Below, in pieces: positions 48,376 to 60,943 of a DNA stretch of 64,000 nucleotides. This DNA comes from Himantopus leucocephalus (Eukaryota; Chordata; Aves; Charadriiformes; Recurvirostridae), in assembly GCA_003993805.1 (NCBI GenBank), contig RSEF01000004.1:15298189-15362188 (forward strand), written 5' to 3'. The notes beneath the pieces were generated by a model. That model searched no databases, was not told the origin of the DNA, and was given only the letters and a program-made list of their open reading frames with translations. Numbering within the stretch: position 1 is the stretch's first letter; the number at the start of each line of letters is the position of its first letter. The position numbers were made by a program, and so were the translations under genes.

Positions 48376-48539
48376 AAATCCTGACACTCCCCTCTCAAAC
48401 TATCTCAGTGGAGAAGCACCTAACAGCTTCAGACAATGGCAACGAACATCACAAAGCAGTAAGGATGACCTTCGCAACATGAATCGGCAACTCGTGCATA
48501 AGGAGCCATTCTGCGTAACAGAGGCTCTACGTAAGCAAG
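48376..48539 (+). CDS. Candidate exon of unknown gene, with tandem donors
   Basis: A pyrimidine-rich acceptor, CTATTTTGTTTTATTTTAG, ends at 48375. The following frame is open and begins NPDTPLSNYLSGEAPNSF. Two good donors follow: GTAAGC at 48531 and AAG|GTGAGA at 48540. Exon length would be 155 or 164 bp, and the choice adds or removes three residues in frame. The frame continues open past the donors to 48735. An adjacent frame is open from 48652 to 48951, so a longer exon with a frameshift, or a decayed coding sequence, is also possible. I do not recognise the protein. ORF length alone is not significant in this window, so the splice signals carry the case. Confidence 0.2.
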
Positions 48540-48951
48540 GTGAGAAAGCTGATAAATTGGCAAAAAACCCAACCAGTGTCCAGGCCAAGAGTACAACCTC
48601 TGCCGTTCCTGCCAGTTTCAATGACACGCTGACGACTGGCAACGCAATGCCATGCAAGGTGACATCCAGCAGTCCGACCTCAAGCTCTCCCAGACTCTTA
48701 AGACAGAGGCGCTGTTGGTCTCATCCCCAGGAATAACAACAGCTATTTGCAGAGGCAATGATATGATAACGACAATTCAGAAAGGTGTTAAAACTCATTT
48801 GGTAAATGAATCAACTGGGGTCCAAGCCGAAGCAACGCTGGCCCTTTTGGTCCAGCACACTATGGTCCTACCCTCCCAAGGGGTAACAGCAGTAAATCTA
48901 GACAAGAAGATCAATCAGAAACTTCTGCTGACACATCCACCCATATTCTGA

Positions 48952-51900
48952 AGATACGGCACAAACAAAATAAAACAAAAAAAGAAATACAGCATCAGTG
49001 AAAGGGAACAATTAGCCAGGAGAATTCTCTATCGTGGGAGACTGTCAGGACAAGGGCTTGGATAAATTAAGCAAATCAGGCATCTTATAGAAAAAAAAGC
49101 GTTTCCAGACCTTTGTTAAAACCAAACAAGACTGCAAATACGAGCTCACATCACTGGGCATAAATCACCTTCTGCAATCTTAATGATCAGAAGAAAACTT
49201 TGCCCAGGGACAACACCCCCCATTGCTGCCTGCTCCCAGACCTCCCTGCAGCGTCCTCGGACGCAGCCAGCACGGACCCCTCCTGCGACCGGAGGGCACC
49301 AGGTTACGTCCCTGTATTATTCGCAGGGCTGACGGTGCAATGCAGACACAGATCCAGCTCATACGTATCACTGTTTGGAGACTGCATAATCATCCGGCTC
49401 AGCTCATGCGAAAGCAATATGAGAACACCTTCTGTACACAAGAAATTCTCGAGATTTAAAGTTTTAACACAAGCTAACAAACGCCAGGGATGAAAGAAAT
49501 CCTGGGATGAAAGATCTCCATGACACCTGCTTTGAATAAAAAGACATTGCTACAAAAATATCAGAGACCTGCTGGTCTAGAGCCTTTGCTACATGTCATT
49601 CCCCAGACATCAATTTGCAATAGAGGCACACAAAAGCAGTATTACACAGATTACATGCTACTCCCCTGAACCGCAAACAAAATCTACCCAGCACTACCAC
49701 CTCGCCGTCCAAAGCACTACTGAACTAAAGCCACCTTCTCTCGCTGTTCGTAAGACACCTTTGGTAAGGATAAGGCACGCAGCCGGGTTCAACACTGATT
49801 TGCAGAACTGACAGCTCCTGCCGCAAACTTCGCTCTGGCTCAGCTTTACCAAATACTCCCAATTCTTCCTCGTGTCCGCAGGCAGGGAACCGAGGGCACC
49901 AACGCTTTGGCCCTGACAGCGGGACGGCTCATCTTCAATTCGTGCATCCTTCAGGCAAAACCCACACCCCACGCCTGGATGCTTAAGCCCGTTAATCATC
50001 TTCAGCATCTGTAACTTCACCGCTAGCTACACAGCAACGCAACACATGGTAATTATTTAACGTTTCCTTGTAACGGCACCCAGGAGCCCTAAAAATCAAA
50101 GGGCTGAGATCCCGCCACGCCTCCCGCACCGCGTACAGGTAACAACGCATCAGCCAGGTCCCCACGCTAGGACGGCCCGGACCCCGGCACAGGTGACACC
50201 ACGGGTGCGTACGACCAACTCGAAGGAAGGAGGGGAGAGCAAGGTACCAACAAAACACGGTTCGCTCGGTTTTATGCCACATGGCTCATTTACTCACTGC
50301 TGGCAGCTTCCACAAAATCAGGCTCGTCAAGCACCTGACTGTATACATAGGTAATGATTATAAAGCCAACTCAAGCGGGGCTAAAAGTACACAAAGATCT
50401 AGCATAAAAACAAAAAAGTGCAGTCCTCTCCCAGGTGGAAAGGCAGGACTTTGAACGTAACAGGTGGATTATATAAAAATTATTTTGCTCCCGATTCTCA
50501 AATTTTTATTTTTTTTTTTTTGTTTTAAATTCCCTCACAGACCAAAAATCGTCATTACTGAGAAGCAACAGCAATTTTGCTGTGTTTAACAGTCAGACCG
50601 CTCGCCTCTCTCAGGGCCAAACACGAACCCAACTACGGCGGCCCCTGCACAGCCCCCGTGAGAGGACTCAAGTGAGGTCCGCAGGACCCACGGCTCTCCT
50701 CCCGGCATTCTGCCCAAGCAAAACATTATTTCCTAAGGTTGCTTTTTGTTTGCGACAGGGCATAAACTTTAAGGGGATGGTTCACTGTTGTGCTTTGGGG
50801 AAATCGACACGGTTGGTTTGTTATTACTCTGTCTACGATGGAAAAGCCTTATTATCTGAGAAGCGCCGCTGCACCTTGTGTCATCAATGGTTGCGTCCTA
50901 CACCCGGGATGCCAACCTGAGTTGGACCCCTGTGTTTGGGAACGCTTTCCCCCCAAGCCTCACCTGCGTCCTTCTCGGTCCTGCAAGCACATTCAAGTCT
51001 TTTCATACGTTTCTTTCCAAAGGCAGGAAAAAGATACGCACGTGATCGACCACAAAAACACCCACGAGGCATCACCGCCTCAAAAGAGGAGGACACCATC
51101 AAAGCACTGCCCCACACAGACGTCCTGTCCCTGTCCCTGTACCACCTTCAGAAGCTAAAACCCACCCGCCACAATCTTTTCCTCTTTTTTTTTTTTCCGC
51201 CCCCCCCCCAAAAGAGTCTCCTCATCATTCAGAACTCAATGTTTCAGAGGGCTGCCGGAGCCTCGCCTCGCAAACACAAAAAAGGAAAAACAAAACCACA
51301 AAAATCCCTCCTCCCCGCCCCCCAAAGCAAAGGGCCGGGCGAGGCGCAGAGAGGGAAAAGGGGGACGAGGCGCACGGAGGGGGAAGCCGGCCGGTTGCTC
51401 CCCTTTTCTGCCTCCCTTTTATTTCTGCTGAGTGTAGTAACACTTGAACTGGCTCTCTTTATTTGCAGCCGGATACGCGCTTTCAAAGATACTGTACTAC
51501 TGTGTAGGCCAAGCAGGGACTCTCTTTCTTCCCTTAGTTAGGGCTTTTGGGAAAATAATTATTCACCAGAACTGCCATCGTGAACAGAGAAAGCTAAATC
51601 AATGTAGCTTTGTATGGGCCATTGCCACTGCAAAGCAAATACTCCATCAAGACATGGATCAGTGAGAATTTTATCACCAGGAATCCTTATGCACGTCTTT
51701 GTGTATTTTTAATACCCATCTTATTACTTGGTGTGCCCCCTCCCTCCCCATGCTCCTGCACCTCACCCTCCCCCCGGATTTGTCTTGTGTCACTGGCAGC
51801 TACAGGGCTTGGCCGTAAGATTCACATGCTCAGTAGAAACATCTTAAATACACAGCCAGGTTTATTCCCTTAAAAAAAAAAAATAATAATAAAGCATTGG

Positions 51901-52239
51901 TGCATAGCAGATTTATTCACTGAACAGGCTGATTTATTTAACAGACTTGACACACATCAAAACCTACTATGGGCTTACATAATTGTTATCCATTTAGCAG
52001 GTCTGGTTCTTTTGTCAAGTATTTGTTTTTAAAAAGTGATTCACTAAAGACTGCTGCCTTATGCACAGTTCACATCCCTTAACAAACGTAGTCTTGCATG
52101 GGGTATTAGCTGAAGTGACTTTAAATTGCATCCTACCTGCTCGAGCGCTGCTGTTATTATTATTTTTTTTTTTTTGTTTCTCTATTCTTTCCTTGCCTAA
52201 ACTAAAACAAAACCCACCAAGCACGAGCGTGTGTACAGG
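48952..52239. other. Non-coding sequence, GC and CpG rising to the right
   Basis: No recognised gene. From about 50.9 kb CpGs become frequent, for example GGGCCGGGCGAGGCGCAG near 51334 and AAGCCGGCCGG near 51385. The 201-codon + strand ORF at 50936-51541 reads as low-complexity Lys/Pro/Ser sequence. A T-rich run occurs at about 52158-52174. Confidence 0.5.
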
Positions 52240-52256
52240 CAGACAGACAGACAGAC
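52240..52256. repeat. (AGAC)4 microsatellite
   Basis: A short perfect AGAC tetranucleotide run. Confidence 0.9.
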
Positions 52257-52295
52257 GATTCACTTTCCGGCAGACTCTTTGCTGTGGGCACAGTG

Positions 52296-52698
52296 GTTAC
52301 CGCATTACCACGCCGCTCCAGCGATAACAGCAGGTACCTCCAGCGCCGAGAAGGCACGGCGGCTGAGTACCAGGATGTTGATGGTTGCAGAGAGGTTTCG
52401 GGGGGAAAACCTCAGGGAAGATTTCAGAACCACAGAGCCGTTTTGTTTTCGGGCGAGAGGCTCACCCAGGCCCTGGCTCGCACAGGCGCATCGCTCCCAC
52501 CCGCGACACCCATCCACCGATTCCCCACATACGCACCCATCCGAGCGGGAAGCATCGCCGAGAGAAATGGCACAACCTTCGCTTTCATCGCCGGTCCCAT
52601 TACGCCTTGTTTGGGTTCATCTATCACAAACCCTACGGCTCGCCAACAGCGCGGTCCATTCCGGAGAGGAGGATTTCGTGATCCCCCCCCCCCCCCCC
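52296..52698. promoter_or_regulatory. CpG-island-like sequence cut by an assembly gap
   Basis: By hand count there are about 33 CpG in about 385 bp, which puts observed/expected near or above 1. It ends in C16 (52683-52698) and then the gap. ORFs on both strands cross it. The best reading is the left part of a CpG island whose GC-rich centre was not assembled. It could contain a promoter and first exon. Confidence 0.45.
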
Positions 52699-53141
52699 NN
52701 NNNNNNNNNNNNNNNNNNNNNNNNNNNNNNNNNNNNNNNNNNNNNNNNNNNNNNNNNNNNNNNNNNNNNNNNNNNNNNNNNNNNNNNNNNNNNNNNNNNN
52801 NNNNNNNNNNNNNNNNNNNNNNNNNNNNNNNNNNNNNNNNNNNNNNNNNNNNNNNNNNNNNNNNNNNNNNNNNNNNNNNNNNNNNNNNNNNNNNNNNNNN
52901 NNNNNNNNNNNNNNNNNNNNNNNNNNNNNNNNNNNNNNNNNNNNNNNNNNNNNNNNNNNNNNNNNNNNNNNNNNNNNNNNNNNNNNNNNNNNNNNNNNNN
53001 NNNNNNNNNNNNNNNNNNNNNNNNNNNNNNNNNNNNNNNNNNNNNNNNNNNNNNNNNNNNNNNNNNNNNNNNNNNNNNNNNNNNNNNNNNNNNNNNNNNN
53101 NNNNNNNNNNNNNNNNNNNNNNNNNNNNNNNNNNNNNNNNN
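52699..53141. other. Assembly gap, 443 N
   Basis: The only multi-base gap in the window. It starts directly after a poly-C run in CpG-rich sequence and ends in AT-richer sequence. The stated length may be an estimate. Two ORFs that seem to cross it are artefacts of translating N. Confidence 0.98.
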
Positions 53142-56100
53142 AGGGCAGAGGGAACAACATGCTTTGGCAGCTTTAAGATTATACGCCCAAAGCTTTATAC
53201 CCTCTGTCTTATATTTTTACGTTAAAGTATCATGAGATATTACCATATTTTTCATTATTATTTGTGGCACTAAATACTGCAGCTCACTGTGCCAGATGGC
53301 TAATGTTCAGAATAAAAATAATGCAAGGCCCATCTTAGAGAGACTCAATGCGAATGTAACAGCATGTATCCATCCTACTTTCCTAATGCACATAGTTAAA
53401 ATATTAGCAGACTTAAAATCTGGTTTTCCAATTTACAAGAATAGCACATTATAGAATTATATGCATGCATATATACATGTATTTAAATATGTTTGTATAA
53501 AAATTTTAAATTCTTTCCATTTTAATCGCATGTTTCAAGGGTCTTAACGTAGTACATGGGCACATCATCTTTCACTCTTTAGAAGGTTATTTTGACCAGT
53601 AAAGAAAACCAAATAGTTTCGAAATGCATAGGAACATAAGCAAAAACCTTTTTTCAGAAATTGTTATTGGTACAAAATACTTTTTTTTTTTTTTTAATAT
53701 ATAAACAGCTTGAGTCCTAAACTTAACCAGATGGAAACGTGCCTACAAAGAGTTGGATCTAATTCAGAAGAGACTGACAGCCAACAGATGAGCCAATTTA
53801 GACCATCCTATGCCAAAAATGGTCAATCATGTTATCTTATGTGTGACTCTACTCTGGCAGATGCCAACTCTATCCAAACAACTTCAAGCATCTTTTTGGA
53901 AGACAGGATTATTTTACGCACACTTTAAAAAAAAAAAATCATAATAATGCTTGATTTTTCTGGAAACATTCCACTTAGTTTCAGCATTTTCACAAGAGAT
54001 TTTTATTAATTTATTTTAAGGAGAAACCTTTTTTTTTATAGCCTCCTCACAGAATAAATGTTTTCCAATCCAACAAAGACTGATTAAAAGAATACTAAAT
54101 TGCAGTTCAGTGACAGTCCCCCATTTATTTAAATATTAATAAAAAGAACACTTTACACCTGTGCAAACCAATTTAGCTTCTTTCTTAAGGCAAAACGCTT
54201 ACTTTCAAAACCACAAAGAAACACGACAGTAAGTACAGATTAAATATATTTCCTGCATCCCTCATCATCTTCCCTAAAATTAAGACTAAAGTTAAAATTA
54301 GAGGACATTTTTATCGTGAGTGACTACAACCAAGGCTTTTTTGTTGTTGTTGTTTTACATTTGTAATTCATAATCTCTCAGTGAATTTTAATTTTTTTTT
54401 TACCTTCCAGAAGACATACTGAGACATACGCTGTTAATCTGCCTCAGACTGCCACAGGAAAGGACATCCTCCTCTGTCTCCACTGAAACCTATACACTCC
54501 CCCTCCAGGGAATATAGCTCTGGTATGCTTACTTTTTTTCCTTCTTGCCCTTAATTTGAATAAGAACAGTCAAAAAGGGGAAAAACACTTATTCAGTTAT
54601 TAGTCCATCCTAAGAGCATAGGACCATTCAATTCACTCTCCAATGCATCACCTAACCTGTATTTAAGCCCTGTATCTGCTGTCAACTCGGTCTCTGTTGA
54701 AACTCAGTCTGAATTTCAGCTTCATGCTGAAGCCCGAGGAGGTCTCAGGTGATAAGATTTCTTCTCTTTGTTAGACTGAAAGCTGCAGAAACCAGTGTAA
54801 ACACTTCGTAGATCATCATCTTTCACAGGACACCTTGAAAAGCCACATTTAAAAAGATTAATGTCTTCAAATCTATTGTTTCCAGGGAGAATAATGCAAG
54901 CTTTTCTTCCAGAGAAGAGGCCAGCAGTTCTGCTAGATAGCCTGTAGTTTGGGCGTCTTCTTGACAATTGCACACAAAGTTGCAATTTCGTTTTCCATTT
55001 GTATAGTAGGTAATTGCACTGCCTGGGTGAAGTAACCTTACCTCATATGGCACAAGGGAGCCAGGCAATTATTTATGGGACTTACAGCAAGGTCTCAATT
55101 TCCAACCTTTTTATAGTGCCTTTTGTGATGACACTCCCAAGATTTTGAGATCCAGAGACATTAATCTAGACTGAAGTCTAGACATTCAGGAGGTTTTAGA
55201 GATCTTCCTTATAGGACAAATATATATTCCCAGTCGTGTGATCATTTTCTTACATTGTTCCTGCTTCTCTGGAAAAAGACGGTGTCAAGATGTGTATGAC
55301 CGGAGTGCCTGACTGCAGATGTGGGCTTTGCACTTGAGACAACTCTCCCAGAAAGGTTCAGTCACATCGAAAAGATTCAGGAATGCACTTCTCAGGCATA
55401 TCACATGCGGTTTTTGGCTGATGAAAACACCAGGGTTTAGGTAACCACACCCTGCTCACATCAAACTTTTCCCTAACGAGCTAGTTTGTAGATTATATTG
55501 TTCTTGTACCTTGGCAGCGTGTTGGGCTCCACTCTAGAACCATTCTAAGATGTTTCAGCTAATCCGCCTTACAGAGCCGGAGTATTTTTGACACTTTCAG
55601 AAGCAGACCACCACATCAAACGGTGCAACATGCTGCAGACTGATCCATGAAGATCACTTTCCAGTCTGCACTGGGGAGCAGCTTCAAGGTGACTCATCGG
55701 TAGGATCAGAGATGCTCTGTCCCAACCTGTCCCAAGGCTGGTGAGAAGGTGTGGAGTCCTTGAAAAGAACCACACACTGCTGGAGAAGCTCTTGGAGAGA
55801 ACAGAAAGTTAGATTTTATCATCGAGGTGGGTTTGGGGATTTTAAATAATTAGTTTATTTCCTCTGTTTATGAATAGCTAGTCATCGGGTAAAGAAACAT
55901 ATTAGGCAGCCACAACCAGGCCCATCACAGCTTTTCTTCAGCTCCAGATAAACATCTGGCTGAATAGCAAGAGGCGGCTTGGACAGTGCCAAGGGCTTCC
56001 TTTCACATAGTTGTTACCACACTCATGGCTGTTGCCCACCTCTGTTGTATGATCTGTGATTCAAAAACCATGTGCGTTGACAACAGTGGGGTGATTCAGC

Positions 56101-59100
56101 AAGTACATTTTTTTCCTATGGCCGTGTTCTTTTTTGCACCTATTTTAAAGAACAGCACTGGGCGGATTTAGTTGGCTACATTGCCACTACCTGGTAAACC
56201 AATGTTTTCTTCAGTTTCTGTGCAGCCATTCTAACAGGTCTCAAAGCAGGTTCAGCAATGAGGACTTTAGGCCAAGCGTGTATTAAAACAAGTAGATGTT
56301 GCCTACAAAATGTATCATAGAGGAAACTTTGTTCCACTGCAAGGAACCATATACTCCAGTCACAGGGCACAACAAACTAATCTAGCAAGGGATCTTTTCT
56401 TGTAGACAGACACAGCTCTTCTACTTGATCGGTCACTTACGCATCTTGCACGTTCAAGGCCTTCTACGCTTAGATGACATACGTGCACCTGTGGGTTTAC
56501 AGCTCTTCTAACACTGCCCATTTCATTTTAAATTGTCGCAGAGCCGCTTTGAACCATAAAGCCATTAGTCTGTGTTCACTTCCTGTGTAGACAGCACTGG
56601 TCACGCCAAAGCACTCAACAGCAAGGACGTCATGAGGTTCCTCTCACCTACACTTCTGTTCCCTGCAAAGTTCATAGGCTATTTTCACTTCATTATCTCC
56701 TGCAGTCAGAGACAAATAATCTGTTGAGTAACTTCTTTTTAATCTGGCTCAAGCATTAAGAATGTGTCATGGTCATTTATATAGAAATTCACCTGAATGA
56801 CAACATGGGTCCTTGAAGGAGACTTTTGGCTTCCACTTTGCAACACAACCACTCCATTTCCATGAAATACCACTCGCATCTCACTACAGTCAACAGGAAT
56901 AAAACCAAGAGTGTTTAACAGATGTCACAGTTTCCAGATTGTCACAGCTTTCCAACATTTTCTAGTTGATTGTTATTACAAGATTCCTGTAAGCCACCAG
57001 CAAGCAACGCAGCCTCTTACGCTGCTCTTCACGTTCCGACTGATGACGTGAGCTGTCAGACTGTAAACTCAAAGTTGTCAAATAGCTATAATTTGAAGAT
57101 TTAGTAAAAGAGCTTAACATGCCTTTGAGCAAAGTCCTTAAGAGATGTATTCAGTGGAATTTACGGTCTGTGAAAGTCTGTACACTTTTCTGTTAGAACA
57201 GGATCTCCATAGCAGAGCTCAAATGTCAGCAAAGCAGCTTTGGTCTAAATCAGAGACGGCCATTCGACATGAGCTTATACTCCCACTGAGTGAATTTCCA
57301 CAGAGACTTTAATATCCGAGTCTAAAAACAGCCATTTGTAGGGTTTGCTTTTCTAGACACCTATCAGAATCACTTGGGCATTTATTTGCTAAAACTTGAC
57401 TGCTTTCCAGTAGACTAAGTAACAGCTAGAAAGTTTTGGACCTCAAAATAAAACAAACCCCATAAAATAATGAACAGAAAACACTTTTTTGTCAGCTTCT
57501 AGAGCTAACTGTACACTGAAAAGTAGTTTTCTATATTTTCCCTTTTGTTTTCACAAGTGTGATTTGCATTTGAGTTGCTGTCAATTACTCCCATGCTGTT
57601 TATATTAGGTAATCTTTTCAATATCGCAGTCCACCTTCAGTGGTTTCCCGTTCCTCCTTTTGTTAACTGTGGTCTCTGTGTTTAGATTTAGTACATATAT
57701 ATGCACTCAGGGCTTGATGGTGTGGCAGGATGGCTTTATCTGTATGAATTAGGAGTTGAGAGCGTTACTCACTTGTCAATTGCATACACATCTCCTACAC
57801 GATGTGAAGTGTTTTGAACGCGCCACTCGGGTGCGTATTGGCCACAGGGCGTGCATTACAGGCTGTTGCGTGGACAAATACTTCCCAGATTGTGGTCGAG
57901 AGCCATTGCATCATGGAAATATCCAGCTAAGCCTGGCAGAACAATGGTAACTAACATACAAACCTATGACACAAAATGCACAAAGGAGGTCTTAAGGCAT
58001 CTTTAAGCAACTTACAGCCACTTTTTGGTATAAAATATTTTGTGACGTGAGAATGTAATACCCGATGGAAATTCCAACCACCAATTTTGCTGGGAGCATG
58101 GCTCAGGCAACAGCAACTGCTCTCAAAAAAAGCCACCCTAATGTTCTGCGTGCTGCTAGCACGTACAGGAAACTTCGTTAGTGACAGCTAAGCCTTGCCC
58201 ACCCCAAGATTCAGGAGGTAAAATTTTAGCCGTGGAGTCCCACATTTGGTGAAGGAAGGTTTCTGTGATAAGAAAGCATAAGGTTCATGGGGACTCAATT
58301 CAATTGCCTCCACGTATTACAGCGACACAGCACCCAAACAGATGAAATTTCAACAGACAGCTATGCTCTTTGCAGCAGCACTAAGCAGAAATACAGGGTT
58401 CTGGTAAATACTACTTTTAGGTGGACGTGACATCCAAAATCATTCTTTCCGCACTGCGAGAATTGTGTGCATGTACCACTCTCTGCAAAGCCATCTCTGG
58501 CTGTTTTGGAAGCACTGCTATGTAACATGAAGACACACAGGGATGCTACTGAAAATTAGATGCCTGTACAGCCTGAAGAATACCTAAGCCACCACGGACA
58601 AAAGACAGCACCGAGCAGGCTGTTGTTAGCGGCTTCCTCATATTTCAGGCTACTTGCCTGCCCAAACTGGAAAAAGCAGATGCTGTGGCAGAGCTCCCCA
58701 CGCTGCCACTACCCGAGAAGTCCAGAGGTGGCACAAGGGCCTTCATTGTGCAGCGTCCCACCCCACCCAGGCCACCTGCCAAGGGCCTTTGAGAGGCAGC
58801 ACCCCTCCATAGCACGCGAGGGAAAAAAGCCCAGTCCTAAGACAGAAGCTGCTAATGTTTCCTCGAGTTTATAGACAGGAAATATTTTAGGGAGAATTAC
58901 AGGGGAGAGGGGAGGAAGAAGAGGCAACAGAGTAAGGTAATGTTTAAGGCGAAGTGATCAGCTCGCATGCAAAGCTGCAAGGAAAACTCCGCTGTTATGC
59001 GAGGCCAAGATGAGCATGCAAAGTTTGCAGTTAAGGGATTGAAATTAGAAAAATCTTCCTTCCCCCACTAACCTAGTTCACCACTCTGAATTTCTCTTCT

Positions 59101-60585
59101 TCTGACATTTATATTTAAACACTGTAAAATACTGTAAAAAAAAAAAAGTCACTGCATTACACAGCTTAAGGTCATTAATTTATTTTTACCCTAGAAACTT
59201 CGGAAACCCTGTTTGCTCAGGCAAATGACATTTTCGGTAACATCCATTAAAGTCACTCTATGGTCTACACACATCACACACCGCTGAACAGTAACCAATT
59301 CCCTCCACACCCTCAAAGATAAACCGCAGGTATTCCACAATACAATTCTTCAGGTTACTAATCTTCTCAAATTCCTCCCGGTCTCCAGTTTAAACAATTC
59401 TCAGATATGTGCGCGCACTTTATACATGCATAGAAGTCTGGACTCAACCATTAAAAAGTCCAAAGTCTGCCAAAAATCTGTCTCTCGTTAATGCTACAGG
59501 TGTTTGTGACGCTGGCTACAGAGCCCGCAGGAGAGCTGGCCAAAGGCACTGGACATTCATCTACTTCAGACCCCGGCTTCCCCACATCAGCGGTAGTATA
59601 TTACTACTTGCAGAAGTAACAACTCCAGCCCAAAATACTTTTGCCATATGCTCTTCCCCTCCCTTGTATCCTGCCGAATATCCCAGATTACCTGAATCAC
59701 ATAAGAAACAGTATCACCAAGCGATGTCACTCGTTACCTTTTGCAAATACTGCAAACACTGCTTTTCCCAGCAAACAGTCCCTGGTTTTAACTGTAAATA
59801 AGCTCAATCTTTTATCTGTGTTCTTCAAAAGCCAGGGAGGTTTTCAAATCACCGAAGAAATATTTTTACACCCCTGTGTGAAAATACATGAAGAGGTATT
59901 TCCATTTTTAAAAGCTGCGCAGCCCATTTCTTAAGTCAAGCATCAACTGTACCTGACATGTTCACTCCCAATTACAGACTGCCCTTCACATTCCATTTTC
60001 TCTAACCAGTGTAAACCAGAAAAGTTTCATCTTTCCAACCTTCACTTTTCTAAATATTTGTTGATGTATGCACAAGGCCAGTAAAATCTTCAGAGGACGC
60101 TTGCAGAGCACTTTACAATGCATTCAAAGGACACAGCACAAGCTGATCCACCATGTTTCAGCTCGTTTTCTTCCTCTCCATAACGGAGGGGCAAAACTTC
60201 CCTCCTTTTCCCCCTCTCCTCTCCAGGATAAGGTTGATAGCTTTACGAGACACATTTTAAGTTGGTGTGACATAAATGCTTTCCTTGAGAATTTTATGAA
60301 GGGCTACAAAGCACTGAAAACTGGAAATGAAATGTGGGGGAGCCAAGAGGTCACATTAGTCTTTCAACTTTGGGGACGCTATTTTAAATTCTGCCCTAAG
60401 ACACTAGTAAAAATGCATTTTTCCTCTTTTTTTTCAAATTAATAAATCTGCTGTGCAACTTAATACAATTGACACTTCTCACCTGAGAGAGATGCTGCAC
60501 TGAGACACCACGGTGACTATGGTCATGACTACACTGCAACGGCAGGAAACTTCACAGCAGCTCTGTGAATTCATAGATTTCATTA
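53142..60585. other. Non-coding AT-rich sequence, CpG-poor in its left part
   Basis: CpG is visibly rare (about 11 in the first 1.26 kb). A T15 run at 53681-53695 and an AG at 53708-53709 precede a 72-codon ORF (53710-53928), which I do not recognise. Other ORFs are under 131 codons. A patch at 58.56-58.93 kb is GC-richer and open on both strands. No element or RNA gene is evident. Confidence 0.5.
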
Positions 60586-60628
60586 CAGACAGACAGACAC
60601 CACAACCCCCCCCACCCCCACCCCCCAT
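60586..60628. repeat. AGAC run followed by a C-rich tract
   Basis: A short AGAC repeat (60586-60599) is followed by a C/A-only stretch with long C runs, 60605-60627. This is simple sequence. Confidence 0.85.
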
Positions 60629-60792
60629 ATTGCATCAGACCTGCTTTCACAAAGTGCCCAGTGACTCAAAAGAAAGTTAATCATAATTTACTCTCACGGG
60701 ACATGCCTGAAAGTTGATTTAGGCAGCTACCTTTCGCCTGGCATGCAGCTTGCCATTGTAACCGGCCACACTTCATGTAAATGCCCCTTCAC

Positions 60793-60943
60793 GCGGATGC
60801 CCCATCCCTGGAGGTGTTCAAGGCCAGGCTGGACGTGGCTCTGAGCAACCTGGGCTGGTGGGAGGTGTCCCTGCCCAGGGCAGGGGGTGGTGGAACAAAG
60901 TGATCCTTAAGGTCCCTTCCAACCTAACGCATTCTATGATTCT
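60793..60943 (+). mobile_element. CR1 LINE, 5'-truncated 3' end
   Basis: The sequence runs GGATGCCCCATCCCTGGAGG, GTTCAAGGCCAGGCTGGACG, CTCTGAGCAACCTGG, GGTGTCCCTGCCCAGGGCAG, AAGGTCCCTTCCAACCTAA and ends ATTCTATGATTCT. This is the 3' end of avian CR1 in + orientation. Only about 150 bp remain, as is usual for CR1 copies. No reverse-transcriptase ORF is present. It is the clearest taxonomic marker in the window. Confidence 0.95.

Noticed and set aside
50936..51541. 201-codon + strand ORF
   Set aside because: Low-complexity Lys/Pro/Ser content through T, C and purine tracts, overlapping opposing ORFs, and no family resemblance.
52231..53235. 334- and 313-codon ORFs across the gap
   Set aside because: Most of the residues are undefined because they are N. 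The open frame is an artefact of translating the gap.
53696..53928. Possible exon after a T15 run (72 codons)
   Set aside because: The T run is separated from the AG by an AT-rich stretch, no clear donor is seen and the protein is not recognised. Weaker than the 48.4 kb case.
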